Below are positions 35,378 to 46,963 of a DNA stretch of 64,000 bases, piece after piece (within the stretch, counting starts at the first letter, position 1; each line of letters begins with the position of its first letter). The stretch is from Triticum aestivum (taxonomy: Eukaryota > Streptophyta > Magnoliopsida > Poales > Poaceae): contig NC_057807.1 in the NCBI RefSeq assembly GCF_018294505.1, positions 273,029,369 to 273,093,368 of the forward strand, in the 5' to 3' direction. The translations under genes and the position numbers were made by a program. The notes below the pieces were generated by a model, which had not been told where the DNA came from, made no database searches, and saw nothing but the letters and a program-made list of their open reading frames with translations.

Positions 35378-36180
35378 CAACTTCGTTGTTTGCTTTCCCC
35401 CAAGAGGTGAAAAAATGATCGGGCCAAAGCAAGCAGCCGCATTGCATTTCCTGCAAAGGATTTAGCACGTCCAACAACCACGCCCTGACTGCCATCATCA
35501 CTCCCTCAAATCGTTCCAGCCTTAACTTTCTGAAAACCCAGCCCAGCAATGGCTAAAGCGAGCAGTGTCTTTCCAAGCTGACCTCCTCGCCAGTAGCCAG
35601 TAGGACCTCAACCACACAAGAGAACAAGAAGCTGCAGCTGCAGCAGGGTAGGGCTGGCCGGCTGGATGGATGGCTTTCTGTTCTCTTGTGTGGAAAAGGA
35701 CCACTCATAGGGACAAGAAAAAGATGAGATAGGGAGATGGAGAAGATTAGCAGTAGTAGGAGAGATGAGAGACCCATCAACTGTCATTCATAGCACTCGG
35801 CAGAGGCAACAGATCACTCTCTACTGATCTGATCTCGAGCCCTCTCCATAAAGAGCAGTGGCCATTTTCTATCATGACATGTTGAAGGCCGTGTATTGCT
35901 TTAAGATTTGGCAGATAACCCCACAGTGGAAATGTGACCAGGAAGAAGCATTTAAGAGAGATGGTACTCCTACTGGACTCTGCTACTCATATGCACTAAA
36001 GACATTCTTAAATCGGACACGCATCCTTCCACGGATCAATGGGACCAGTCCAGGGATATTGGTATGGAAGCTGGCCATCCAACCATAGCATCAAATGTCT
36101 CGTTTCATTTCGAACAAAATTTTAGAAGAAGAAAATTGGTGCAAATTTATACAAATCAGGCGATTTTCATCCAAACTTAA
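35378..36180. other. Intergenic, no gene recognised
   Basis: Mixed-composition DNA with no long convincing frame and no clear repeat structure. Confidence 0.5.
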
Positions 36181-36184
36181 ATAA

Positions 36185-36888
36185 TTACATAAAATCGGAC
36201 GATATTTCATCCGGTGAACTAATATCTACCCTATACTTGTCGGGGACCTCGTACGTCGGCGACACCTCCATCACCGCCATCATCGTCATTGGTCTTCGGG
36301 CAGTAGTAGGGCGCGGGGGGGCTTCCCTATCGCTGCCTGTCGCTCGCAGATGATTTTCTCCGCTTGCCACCGCAAACGTGGACGCGGGGACATGACAGCA
36401 GGAGTTGGCCGCGGCGGCGATGGCGGTGCACTCGCGGAGAGACCACTCCAGGGCGTATTTGGTCATCTTCTCATCGATGCGACAGAGACGACACTCGCTC
36501 GTCTCCGCTATGGTCTTTGATCGGTTCAGGGCTTAGGTCGTTGCCAGCTCCGGGTCCGCGAGGATGTGTGGTAATGGGACACCGGAGTCCGCGAACTCTG
36601 TCCGACGCGAGGAGTTGCGCCTGTCCTGCCCCCTTTGCTCCATATACGCGTACTCATGCGTCGTAATGGCGCTCCGGGAGGACGAGCTGTTGTCGCCGTT
36701 GAGGTAGTGCGGAATGCAACCACGTGGGGCAAACCACCACCGGCGCAGCTAGGCAGCGGCGAGAGCCCCTCCTCCTTCACGCGGCAGAAAGGCGGCGACA
36801 GCCGCTCCTGCTTGATGCGACGACAACTGTTCCTCCTTGATGCGGGTGAAAGTGAGGAGGGGATGTTTGCTCTAGCTTGACGGCACAA
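36185..36888 (-). other. GC-rich coding-like fragments of unknown family
   Basis: Two minus-strand frames. One (36888-36526) contains the charged repeats RIKQERLSPPFCRVKEEGLS, the other (36466-36185) ends SPDEISSDFM. The [IV]K[QE]E-x(2)-SPP pattern reminds me of repetitive, uncharacterised grass proteins often tied to transposons, but I cannot name a family. A frameshift or intron would separate the two frames. Ends close to the copia element 2 boundary. Confidence 0.3.
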
Positions 36889-36962
36889 AGAAGTGGCTCT
36901 GGTGGCACCGCCAGGCCGTGGTTATGGAGGAGCGACCGACGGAGCATCAGCTCAATTCTTCA

Positions 36963-38089
36963 TGGTGGGGGATTGATGGATTATGGATGGGCTTAGACCC
37001 ATATAAGACAATAATCCCTGGTTAATCTCTAAGGCCATGCATGTGTACGCAAGTTGTGGGAAGTGTGGGAAATTTAATACCATAGTGCTACAGTAAGAAG
37101 AGTGAGACCTCTTTATAAGGGCTGCTCTACCACTTGCTATTGGGAACTTGGGAATAGGAGCTGTACACGCGCACTCCTCCTCCTCCACCGCTCGCCTCGC
37201 CTCGTCACGACGCGCGCGCGCGCCGCGGTTTGCGGGAATGAGCCGAGCCGAAGCTTATTTTTGTCGGTCAGGAATGGTTAATTAATCTCGGATTAATTAA
37301 CGAGTCGCTTATGGAAGTGCCACTATCTGAGATGTTGGACCGTGGGTTGTTCGCGAACTCGGTCGTGAGCCTGGCCTAGGCCCATCTACCTGACGGTCTA
37401 TATAAGAAGGCGCTGGTTAGTGGAGTGAAACCTAACTCAGTTCACTCACTCCCTCTCGCACAACCCTAGCCGTCATTTACTGTTCCTCTCTCTGTGCTGC
37501 TTCCGGTGATCCCATCCTGACGACCGAGTGCATGGTTGGTCGGGAAGCCTGTCGTTCGAGATCCTGCCCGGGAGAACGACAATAAGGTTTTTGGGGAGCG
37601 TCTCAACACGACTGCTCCCGATCCGTCCCCGTTTTCGGACGCCTCTGCTTCCACTACTTTCTCTACATTAGGTGCCTCCGGAACCATGTCGTTCGAGATC
37701 CTGCCTAGGAGAACGGCAATAAGGTTTTTGGGGAGCGTCTCGACGCGACTGCTCCCGATCCGTCCCCGTCTTCGTCCGCCTTTGCTTCCAGTACTTGCTC
37801 TACATTGACTCCATGGCCGACGATGAAGTTGCCAAGAAGAAGGCATTGGCTGATGCCGAGGCTGCCGCCGCCGCCGCCTCGTTGGCCTGACAACCAGAGG
37901 GTATGATTTGTTCATCCCCTATCTGTCATACATGTGTTGGCCGTATATGTGCCATTCATAGATGTTTCGTTTCTATGTACTGTACGTGCTCACATGCTTA
38001 GGTCTCGGTATGAGATGCATACCGTATTTTTCATGCTTATCATTTACTCGTGTATTAGATTAGTCGGAAAAGTGCTAATATTTCCAACA
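36963..38089 (+). repeat. Left LTR of copia element 2
   Basis: 1127 bp, about 106 bp longer than its partner, mainly because of an internal tandem duplication at 37551-37824. A TATA box (TATATAAG) lies at 37399-37406. Ends CCAACA. Confidence 0.85.
37551..37824 (+). repeat. 137-bp tandem duplication inside the LTR
   Basis: GTCGTTCGAGATCCTGCC starts at 37551 and again at 37688. The copies continue through AATAAGGTTTTTGGGGAGCG and the following CGACTGCTCCCGATCCG. The partner LTR and the partial copy at 50171 have only one unit, so the duplication is specific to this LTR. Confidence 0.9.
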
Positions 38090-38106
38090 ATCCAAAAACC
38101 TTATTT

Positions 38107-38351
38107 TAGGCACTTTTCGACTCATGGCTTCGCCGCTACTCTGAAACCGGAAAATTTTACTGAGGCGCATTTTAAGCGTTGGCAGACCAGGACCACCTTG
38201 TGGCTCACAGCAATGAACGTGTTCTGGGTTGGTGGTGTGTCTCCCACGGTAACGATTGCTCCTGAACAGGAGAATGCATTTAGGGAGGCAACCACCATCT
38301 TTGTGGGAGCCGTTCTTACTGTGATCAGGGACAAGCTTGTGGACGCGTATC
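38107..38351 (+). pseudogene. gag N-terminal fragment of copia element 2
   Basis: The frame reads LKPENFTEAHFKRWQTRTT, then LWLTAMNVFWVGG, then FREATTIFVGAVLTVIRDKL. This fits the N-terminal copia gag region. It stops where an Angela-like LTR begins at 38352. Confidence 0.8.
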
Positions 38352-39571
38352 TGAAGGAAATATGCCCTAGAGGCAATAATAAAGTTGTTATTTTATATTT
38401 CCTTATTCATGATAAAGGTTTATTATTCATGCTAGAATTGTATTGATCAGAAACTTAAATACAAGTGTGAATACATAAACAAATATCGTGTCCCTATTAA
38501 GCCTCTACGATGGTTAAAGTTTCCTAACCATAGACATGTGTTGTCATTTTATAACCGGATCACATCATTAGGAGAATGATGTGATGGACAAGACCCATCT
38601 GTTAGCTTAGCATATTGATTGTTCAGTTTATTGCAATTGCTTTCTTGATGACAAACACATATTCCTTCGACTATGAGATTATGCAACTCCCAGATACTGG
38701 AGGAATACCTTGTGTGCTATCAAACGTCACAACATAACTGGGTGATCATAAAAATGCTCTACAGGTATCTCCGAATGTGTTTGTTGAGTTGGCATAGATC
38801 GAGATTAGGATTTGTCACTCCGAGTATCGGAGAGGTATCTCTGGGCCCTCTCGATAATACACATCATAAGAAGCCTTGCAAGCAAAGTGACTAAGGAGTT
38901 AGTTGACAGATAATGTATTACAGAATGAGTAAAGAGACTTGTCAGTAACGATATTGAACTAGGTATGAAGATACCGACGATCGAATCTCGGGCAAGTAAC
39001 ATACCGATGGACAAGGGAATTATGTATGTTGTCATAAGGTTCGACCGATAAAGATCTTCGTAGAATATGTAGGAGCCAATATGGGCATCCAGGTTTCGCT
39101 CTTAGTTATTGACCAGAGAGGTGTCTCGGTCATGTCTACATAGTTCTCGAACCCGTAGGGTCCGCATGCTTAACGTCCATTGACGATATAGTGTTATATG
39201 AGTTATATGATTTGGTGACTGGATGTTGTTAGGAGTCCTGGATGAGATCACGGACATGATGAGGAGCTCCGGAATGCTCCGGAGGTAGATGTTGATATAT
39301 AGGATGATGATATTCGGACACCGGAAGAGTTTCAGAGTGCACCGGGTAGTTATCAGATCACCAGAAGGGGTTCCGGGCAACCCCGGGAAGTATATGGGCC
39401 ATATGTGCCAAAAGAGGGGAGCACACCAGCCCACAAGGGGTTGGCGCGCCCCTCCTATGGCAGCCGGCATAGGGGAGGAAAGGAAAGGGGGATTCGACCT
39501 CCCCCTTCCTTTCTCTCCCCCCTTTCCTTTCTCCCGGAAGCAAATATGGAAGGGGGGGGGGGCAAGGGCAG
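38352..39571 (+). mobile_element. Angela-like LTR fragment inserted in copia 2 gag
   Basis: Starts TGAAGGAAATATGCCCTAGA and carries the same landmarks as the LTR at 4475 (TAGGAGAATGATGTGATGGA, ATCTCGGGCAAGTAACATAC, CCCGTAGGGTC) but is clearly a different subfamily. The GC-rich 3' part breaks off near 39570 where another repeat begins. No internal domain. Confidence 0.8.
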
Positions 39572-41220
39572 GTGTAGGATCGAAAGTATGTCTAGAGGGG
39601 GGGTGATTAGACTACTTGACCAAATAAAAACTTAACATTTTCCCAATTTTAGTTCTTGGCATAGCACAAGTCAAGTAATCTCAATACAATTCAAGCAAGC
39701 ATGCAAAGAGTATATGGGCAGCGGAAAGTAAAGCATGCAAATTGCAAGAAAGTAAATGGGAGGAGTTTGGAGGGAGCAAACGCAATGTTGACATGGAGAT
39801 TTTTGGTGTTGTTTCGATAGGTGGTGCTATCGTACATCCACGTTGATGGAGACTTCAACCCACGAAGGGTAACAGTTGCGCGAGTCCACGGAGGGCTCCA
39901 CCTAGGAAGGGTCAACGAAGAAGCAATCTTGTCTATCCCACCATGGCCATCGCCCATGAAGGACTTGCCTCACTAGGGTAGATCTTCACGAAGTAGGCGA
40001 TCTCCTTGCCCTTACAAACTCCTTGGTTCAACTCCACAATCTTGACGGAGGCTCCCAAGTGACACCTAACCAATCTAGGAGACACCACTCTCCAAAAGGT
40101 AATAGATGGTGTGTTGATGACGAACTCCTTGCTCTTGTGCTTCAAATGATAGTCTCCCTAACACTCAACTCTCTCTCACAGATTTGTGTATGGTGGAAAG
40201 ATGATTTGAGTGGAAAGCAACTTGGGGAAGGCTAGAGATCAAGATTCTTGTGGTAGGATTGGAATATCTTGGTCGCAACACATGAGTAGGTGGTTCTCTC
40301 TCAGAAAATGAGTAGTGGAAGTGTAGATATATTTTGATGGCTCTCCTCACGAATAAGGAATGGGTGGAGGGGTATATATAGCCTCCACACAAAATCTAAC
40401 CGTTACACACAGATTCCCAAACTAGGTGGGACCGAATCAGCAAACTCGGTCAGACGGGTCCATGTAAAAATATGAATGTTGGAGATTTCGGTGGGACCGA
40501 TATAGTCATCTCGGTGAGACCGATATGCTAGGGTTAGGGCATAACGTAATCTCGGTGTGACCGATCGTATAAACTCAGTGGGACCGATTTGAGCAATAGG
40601 CACATAGAGGGTTGGTCAGGCAAACTCGATGGGGCCGATTCGCTCACTTTGGTGAAACCAAAATGTTACGAAAAGGAAACAGGGAGTTTGCAATGCAGAC
40701 TCGGTGGAACCGTTTTGCTCATTTCAGTGTGACCGAAATGTTACAAAAAGGAAACAGGGAGTTTGCAATCCCATCTCGGTGAGACCGAGATACCTACCTG
40801 TGAGACCGAAGTAACTAGGGTTTGTGGCAGTGGCTATGTCAAATGAAACTCAGTGGCGCCGGGTAGATCAAATCGGTGGGGCCGAATTTGACTTTTAGGT
40901 TTAGGACATATGTGGATGTGGGAAAGTGGTTGAAGGTTTTGGAGCATATCACTGCAAGTAAGCCATTAAGCAACACCTCACCCCCCTTTAATAGTATTGA
41001 CTTTCCTATGGACTCAATGTGATCTTGAATCACTAAAATGAAAATGTAGAGTCTCAAGCTTGTTGCCAATATATGTCCTTTGCATTTTGTGGGGTCCACA
41101 TTTCTAGTCCATGCCATGCCAATCATTGAACTTTCTGAAATGATCATCTTGAAAGAGCATTAGTTCAATGAACTATATGTTGTTAAGAATTACCAAAACC
41201 ACCCAGGGATTAGTTGCACT
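39572..41220. repeat. Repeat of unknown class with CTCGGTGNGACCGA motif array
   Basis: Starts about GTGTAGGATCGAAAGTATGT and holds no intact protein. 40420-40890 contains about 13 degenerate copies of a ~16-bp motif ([CT]TCGGTGGGACCGAT), itself an imperfect palindrome, spaced 17-75 bp. A ~77-bp unit with AGGAAACAGGGAGTTTGCAA is tandemly duplicated at 40664-40770. Likely a non-autonomous transposon or LTR piece. Class not determined. Confidence 0.55.
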
Positions 41221-41454
41221 TTTAGCAGGAGCCCAAGTAGGATTCAGTCCTACTTGGGATGCCTCCTGGCTGCTCCCCTCTCCCACCCACCTATATATAT
41301 GTGGGAGGGGGTGCCACACATAACAACGACAATCAGTTAGCCGTGTGCGGCACCCTCCCTCCACCGTTTACACCCTCGGTCATATCTTCGTAGTGCTTAG
41401 GCAAAGCCCTGCGGATATAGCATCACCATCACCGTCACCATGCCGTCGTGCTGC
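41221..41454 (+). mobile_element. LTR-like fragment with TATA box
   Basis: CTATATATATGTGGGAGGGG (from about 41290) followed by a leader-like C-rich stretch resembles the promoter part of a grass LTR retrotransposon, perhaps gypsy. The CACTA element begins directly after it. Confidence 0.4.
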
Positions 41455-41967
41455 CACAACTAGGGAAAACCCTAGTAGTGGCGCGGGTTTTAATGCTATC
41501 AGTAACGTGAGTGGACGCGCTACTACTACGACGCTACAGCTAACAGGTAGTAGTAGCGCGGTCTAGCCCAGCGCTACTACTATTAACTGTATTAGTAGCG
41601 CTGTTCTGACACGCGCTACTTTAAGTAGATGTAGCGCTTTTCTGTCCCCTTGCTGCTGCAGTATGTTTCAACAATTTTTTCTTCTTCCTATTGATGTATA
41701 ACAGTACCCCGTTTCAATAAACTGCAATTTCACATATACCAGATAACAATGTCATTAACCACAATACTAGATACTCATATATAGTCATACAGTAGTCATA
41801 CAATATCATTAAGCATTATAGGTACTCATATATAGTCAACATGCATCCTCACACACATATATGGTTCATACAGTAGCATATATGATAAGCAGTACTAGGT
41901 AGTCATACATCCACACATATATAGCAATCCACTAGGGGTAGTCATACAGCCACACACATATGTAGTT

Positions 41968-43521
41968 CTAGCTGATATCGATGACGATCATCATCCTCAA
42001 GCCATAGCGGTGGGTGTTCCTGATAGTAATTAGGATGGCCTGTCCAACACGAAGATTCTTGCCAACGAGGAAGCTCTTCCACCCAACTGAGCTTAAGTGT
42101 GTGCGACCGTCCGTGTCCACACCGTACGCACAGGTGGTGATGGAGCCCCTTGCGGTAAGGTGTATTCCAGCCGAGCCTTCTTCATCAGGCTCGATACCAC
42201 AACTCAGAGAGAGGCTCTTTGGAAATTTCTGAATTAGAAAAACATATCAATTTATAAGCAGCCTCCCACATACTCTTGCAAATATATTTGTACTAAGTAT
42301 AGATTTCTACACCATCAAAAGACACAGTACTACATTTCTATTAAGCATGAATTCTAGTAATAAGTATGGATTATCTACACTATTAACAGTTCCTTGGATT
42401 CTAGACTAATAAGCATGTCATCAAACTCTACAGTAAAGCGTATCATCGGCTAGCTTCCACACAACATATCATTGGACTCCACACTAAGCATATCATCAGA
42501 TTCACTAAGCATATCATCGGATAATTTGCATTTGTAAGTATAACAACAAAGCATATCATCAAATTACTACAGTAAGTATACCATACCATGACAAGCCGAT
42601 CAACCATGGTACTTGTCAGGCGGGTCACGAATGGCACCCCGACAAAGTCAGCACGTGGCGGAATTATGTCCCATAGGTTGCACACCTCCTCCTCGCTCAA
42701 CCTCATTCTTTGAGTATAGATGGCTTCATCAAGTGGGTCCTAATCATCTTCATCAAGTGGGTCCTCATCATCTTCCTTCGTGTTGACATAAATGACAGCC
42801 AGCTTGGGTCTTTCTGCTCTGAAGGAGAAGCTGATCAACTCACCACCAGTGGTACCCATGTGGGCGAGGAAACAGACCCATCAATCTCCTCCAATCTGCA
42901 ACATATTGCGTCCTTTCTCGACCTCCATAGTGTAGGGCCCCCCTTGGAGCCTCAAAGGTCACAGTGTATCCGGTCAGTTTCTTCAATTTCTACCTCACAT
43001 TGCATTGGATGATTTGTGTAAAAAAAGCAAAATGACACAATGCATTAATGCCAATAACACTAAAAACAAAATAGTTGTTACAAGTTTCATACTCCCTCCA
43101 TTCCCTTATACAAGGCCATAAACTCAAATTATAGGTACCTAGGTAAAAATTAATGACTACTTTGCAAGCCGACTTTTCTTCTTGCTAACTGGGATCATTA
43201 ATACGTCCGCATGCATGCACGGAAGGAATGGGAATGAAGTAGCACAGTATCATTATGACTACATGCATGCAAGTATTAAACAAGTTGCTAGTACGAGAAA
43301 ACATCATTAAATTTGGCCTCAATTACTGTTAGTGGCCTTGTATAGATGAAAAATGTATGTTTCGTAGTGGCCTTGTATAAGGGAATGGAGGGAGTATAAT
43401 TTGTTACTACCGTGTGAAGAAAACTTGGCTGGAAGTAGATGCCAAACAGCGTACCAGTTGCAAGGCTGCTGGGGCACCTTGACTTGCACATTCGACATGG
43501 TGGTGGTGGTGGTGGCGCCAT
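41968..43521 (-). pseudogene. CACTA-borne gene with two B3-like DNA-binding domains (decayed)
   Basis: Spliced model on the minus strand: exon A 43521-43411 (start MAPPPPPPCRMC, donor GTAGTA), exon B about 42980-42587 (donor ATG|GTATGG), exon C 42228-41968 (acceptor ATTCAG, stop TAG). Exons A+B give a first fold with YFQPSFLHT, TVTFEAPRG, RTQYVADWRRLM and GELISFSF. Exons B+C give a second with VPFVTRLTST, KFPKSLSLSCGI, GRTHLSSVGWKSFLVGKNL and RVGQAILITIRNT. The order (strand, FP..., GW..F...L..G..I) fits B3 domains of the plant REM/ABI3-VP1 superfamily. An acidic linker repeats DPLDE. A frameshift near 42850 and an in-frame TAG near 42738 break it. Exons phase correctly. The B3 assignment is my inference from pattern. 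Confidence 0.55.
43092..43394. mobile_element. Stowaway-like MITE (303 bp) in intron of the B3-like gene
   Basis: CTCCCTCCATTCCCTTATAC and its exact reverse complement at the other end, with TA on both sides. Lies between exons A and B. Confidence 0.9.
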
Positions 43522-43689
43522 TTTCCTAAAGAAATACGAGCAAGGATGAACGATCCACTTCACAAGAAAGAAAAACAACAACATAAAGTTCTCAATTAAC
43601 TTAAGAACGTGCATCATGTCCTCGCCATCAAGAAGAATCTCGTTAGTGGCTCCCTTCTATGTAAAGAAGGTTTAAGTTAGTATTTGAGT

Positions 43690-46435
43690 CCAACAAAGTA
43701 GTCTATCTCGGTATGGACTATTTGTTGGAAAAGGATATGATTGTGGTGGTTTGTTCCGCCTTTCCCTAGAGGATTTCTGTAATAAAGTTGTGAACCAAAT
43801 TCATTCTAATGTGAACAAATTTGAGGTTTCGCATTCACGTCGTTGTCACATAAATTTCGATTGAATGATGCGGCTAGCTAACATGAATTTAATCCTGAAG
43901 TTCACTTTAGCCAGAGGCTCTAAGTGCCATGCGTGTGTGCAATCTAAGCAACCTCGTAAGCCTCACAAGCATGCGAAGGAGAGACACCTGGCACCATTAG
44001 AGCTCATACATTTAGATCTGTGTGAGATGAATTGTGTGTTGACTAAAGGTGGAAAGAAATACTTCATGACTTTAATTGACGATTCCACTAGATTTTGTTA
44101 TGTGTATCTGTTAAATACAAAGGATGAGGCTCTACACTACTTTAAAATCTATAAAGTTGAAGTTGAGAACCAGCTTGAGAAGAAAATAAAATGAGTACGG
44201 TCTGATTATGGTGGAGAGTACTTTTCTAGTGAGTTTTATTTATTCTGTGTGGAACATGGTATTATTCATGAGAGGACGCCACCCTGTTCACCCTAGTCAA
44301 ACGGGGTTGCCAAACGGAAAAACCGTACTCTAACAGATTTGGTTAACGCCATGTTAGATACTTCGGGTTTATCCAAGGCATGGTGGGGGGAGGCTCTATT
44401 GACATCATGTCATGTCCTGAATAAAGTTCGTGCAAAGGATAATGAGACTACTCCCTATGAGCAATGGGAAAAGAAAAGAACTACACTCTCTTACTTTCAC
44501 ACTTGGGGCTGTTTGGCAAAAGTCAATGTGTCGATCCCCAAAAAGCGTAAGCTTGGACCAAAGACCATGGACTGCGTTAATTTGGGCTACGCTAAGAATG
44601 GCGTTGGCTATAGATTTCTAGTAGTGAAATCTGAGGTACCTGACCAAAAGGTCGGTACAATTATAGAGTCTAAGGATGCTACATTCTTTGAGGATATTTT
44701 CCCCATGAAAGATATGCAAAGCAGTTCTAGACTGGAATCTGATGAGACTCCTGAACCTGCCATTCCGATGGAATATTCTGAACACAAAAGTGATGAAAGT
44801 TCATCACATGATGACGAGGAAGCTCCTGTTAGGAGCAAGAGACAAAGGACTGCAAAGTCTTTTGGTGATGATTTCCTCGTGTACCTCGTGGATGATGACA
44901 CTCCTAGTTCCATTTCAGAAGCTTATGCATCTCCGGATGATGACTACTGGAAGGATGCGGTCCGTAGTGAGATGGATTCCATCTTGGCTAATGGGACATG
45001 GGAGATCACTAATCATCCTTATGGTTGCCAACCATTGGGATGTAAGTGGGTGTTCAAAAGGAAGCTTAGGCCTGACGGTACTGTTGAGAAGTATAAGGCT
45101 AGGCTTGTGGCCAAGGGTTATACCCAGAAAGAAGAGGATTTCTTTGATACTTCCTCACCTGTGGCTAGACTGACAACCATTCGAGTGTTACTCTCTTTGG
45201 ATGCCTCGCATGGTCTTCTCGTTCATCAGATGGACATTAAGACGACTTTCCTTAACAGAGAGTTAGACGAGCAAATTTACATGCAACAGCCAGATGGCTT
45301 TGTAGTAAAAGGTCAGGAAAGAAAGGTGTGCAAGCTAGTGAAATCTTTATATGGCCTGAAACAAGCGCCTAAGCAATGGCATGAGAAGTTCAATAACACT
45401 TTGACATTTGTTGGCTTTGTTGTTAATGAAGCTGACAAATGTGTATACTATCGCTATGGTGGGGGCAAAGGAGTAATGATGTGTCTGTATGTCGATGACA
45501 TACTGATATTTGGGACCCACCTCAAAGTCATTGAGGAGGTCAAGGCTTTTCTATCTCATAACTTTGAGGTGAAAGACCTGAGCGTGGCCGATGTTATCTT
45601 GAACATCAAGCTACTGAGAGATACTGAAAGTGGATTACACTTTTGCAATCCCACTATGTTGAGAAGATTTTGAGCCGTTTTGGATATTCTGACTGGAAAC
45701 CTTCTGCAACACCATATGATCCTAGCGCGCGGATTCGAAAGTTCGAAGGCACGGCTGTAGATCAATTGAGATGTTCTCAAGTGGTTGGTTCACTGATGTA
45801 CCTAGCTTGTGCTACTCGTCCTGACATCTCATTTGGTGTGTGCAAACTGAGCCGGTTTGTTTCCAATCCGGGAGATGTGCATTGACATGCTATTGAGCGA
45901 GTGATGCATTTTTTGCAAGGTACCATGAACTATGGAATTCACTATTCTGGGTACTCGACAGTAGTTGAGGGGTATAGTGATTCGAATTGGATATCTGATG
46001 CTGATGAGATGAAAGCCACAAGTGGATATGCCTTCACATTTGGTGGTGGTGTTGTTCCCTAGAAGTCTTGCAAGCAGACGGTCTTAACGAGATCGACTAT
46101 GGAAGCAAAACTCACAGCATTAGACACATCATGCGTCGAAGCAGAATGGCTTCAAGAGCTTTGATGGATTTGCCGGTGGTTGATAAATCAGTCCCGATTG
46201 TCCTTATGAACTGTGACAATCAAACGGTGATTGCCAAGGCTAAGAGTTCAAAGGACAACATGAAATCCACAAAGCATATAAGAAGAAGATTAAAATATGT
46301 CAGAAAATCAAGAAACTCTGGAGTGATAGCATTGGATTATATCTAGATTGCTAAAAATCTGGCAGACCCTATTACGAAAGGGCTTTCACGGATTGTGATA
46401 GAAAATGCATCGAGGGAGATGGGTATGAGACCCAC
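43690..46435 (+). pseudogene. pol of copia element 2 (broken)
   Basis: Order: GAG-pre-integrase zinc finger remains (SHSRRCHINF...CHACVQSK), integrase core (HLDLCEMN, LIDDSTRFCYVYLL, SDYGGEY), RT (WVFKRKLRPDGT, YVDDILIFG near 45490) and RNase H (SDSNWISDADE, MNCDNQTVIAKAKSS). Breaks: TGA at 43862-43864, TGA at 44192-44194, TAG near 44296, a frameshift near 45655, TGA at 45883-45885, and TAG near 46060 replacing a conserved Trp. The longest open piece is 44339-45673. The family is distinct from the Angela-like copies. Confidence 0.9.
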
Positions 46436-46963
46436 ATAAGTTGCCATGGGGGTAACCCAACCTATGTGATCGGAGATCCCGTGAATTAGGACCTAGGAAA
46501 ACAATCCAGTGGTCAACTGAGGAGGGTATCCTTAATTAAACCACTCCGTTGGAGATGCAATAATACTCTTAATTCTGTAAGGCAGACTGACTTTTGTCTT
46601 AATGTGTTCCAAAGCTTGTGTAAGCAAGATGCTAACCTACAGAGCATTCTTTGGAGGAACACACCTATATGAGCCCGACTGCTGGTCACAGTCTATCAGA
46701 TTGGGTGATCTTTAGGAAGCTCATGAGAAGGTATGAAGTATGACTAATAAGCTCCACCTGTGGGGTTTAGCCTTCGGCAACCACATATCAGCTGACAATA
46801 AGCGAAACTTCTACACGCCAAACTGACAATTCAAGGCATAGTCCATTGTTCAGTTGTGAAGAAGTCTAATCCTATTGCTTTAGGTGGAAGTTCAACTTAA
46901 CAGTCTCCACTGATATATTAAACATTGTTTGGAACAGTTGACAAATTTATGTGCCTCGAGATC
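46436..46963 (+). other. Copia 2 region between pol and right LTR
   Basis: Non-coding. Ends in ATC before the right LTR. A G-rich tract at the LTR border (GGTGGGGGAT) may serve as polypurine tract, which makes the exact LTR start ambiguous by about 11 bp. Confidence 0.5.

Larger units (their letters stand above)
41455..43640 (-). mobile_element. CACTA (En/Spm) transposon fragment
   Basis: Terminus CACAACTAGGGAAAACCC at 41455, preceded by TGC, is a variant of the Triticeae CACTA end CACTACTAGGGAAAA. It is followed to about 41640 by subterminal repeats built on GCGCTACTAC / GTAGTAGCGC, the hallmark of CACTA transposase binding regions. The opposite inverted end is missing: near 43640-43690 copia 2 pol resumes. 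Contains a decayed minus-strand gene with B3-like domains and a MITE. Confidence 0.75.

Noticed and set aside
40410..40890. CRISPR-like array of short repeats
   Set aside because: Motif spacing is irregular, the motif is degenerate, and the context is a plant transposon; no cas genes.
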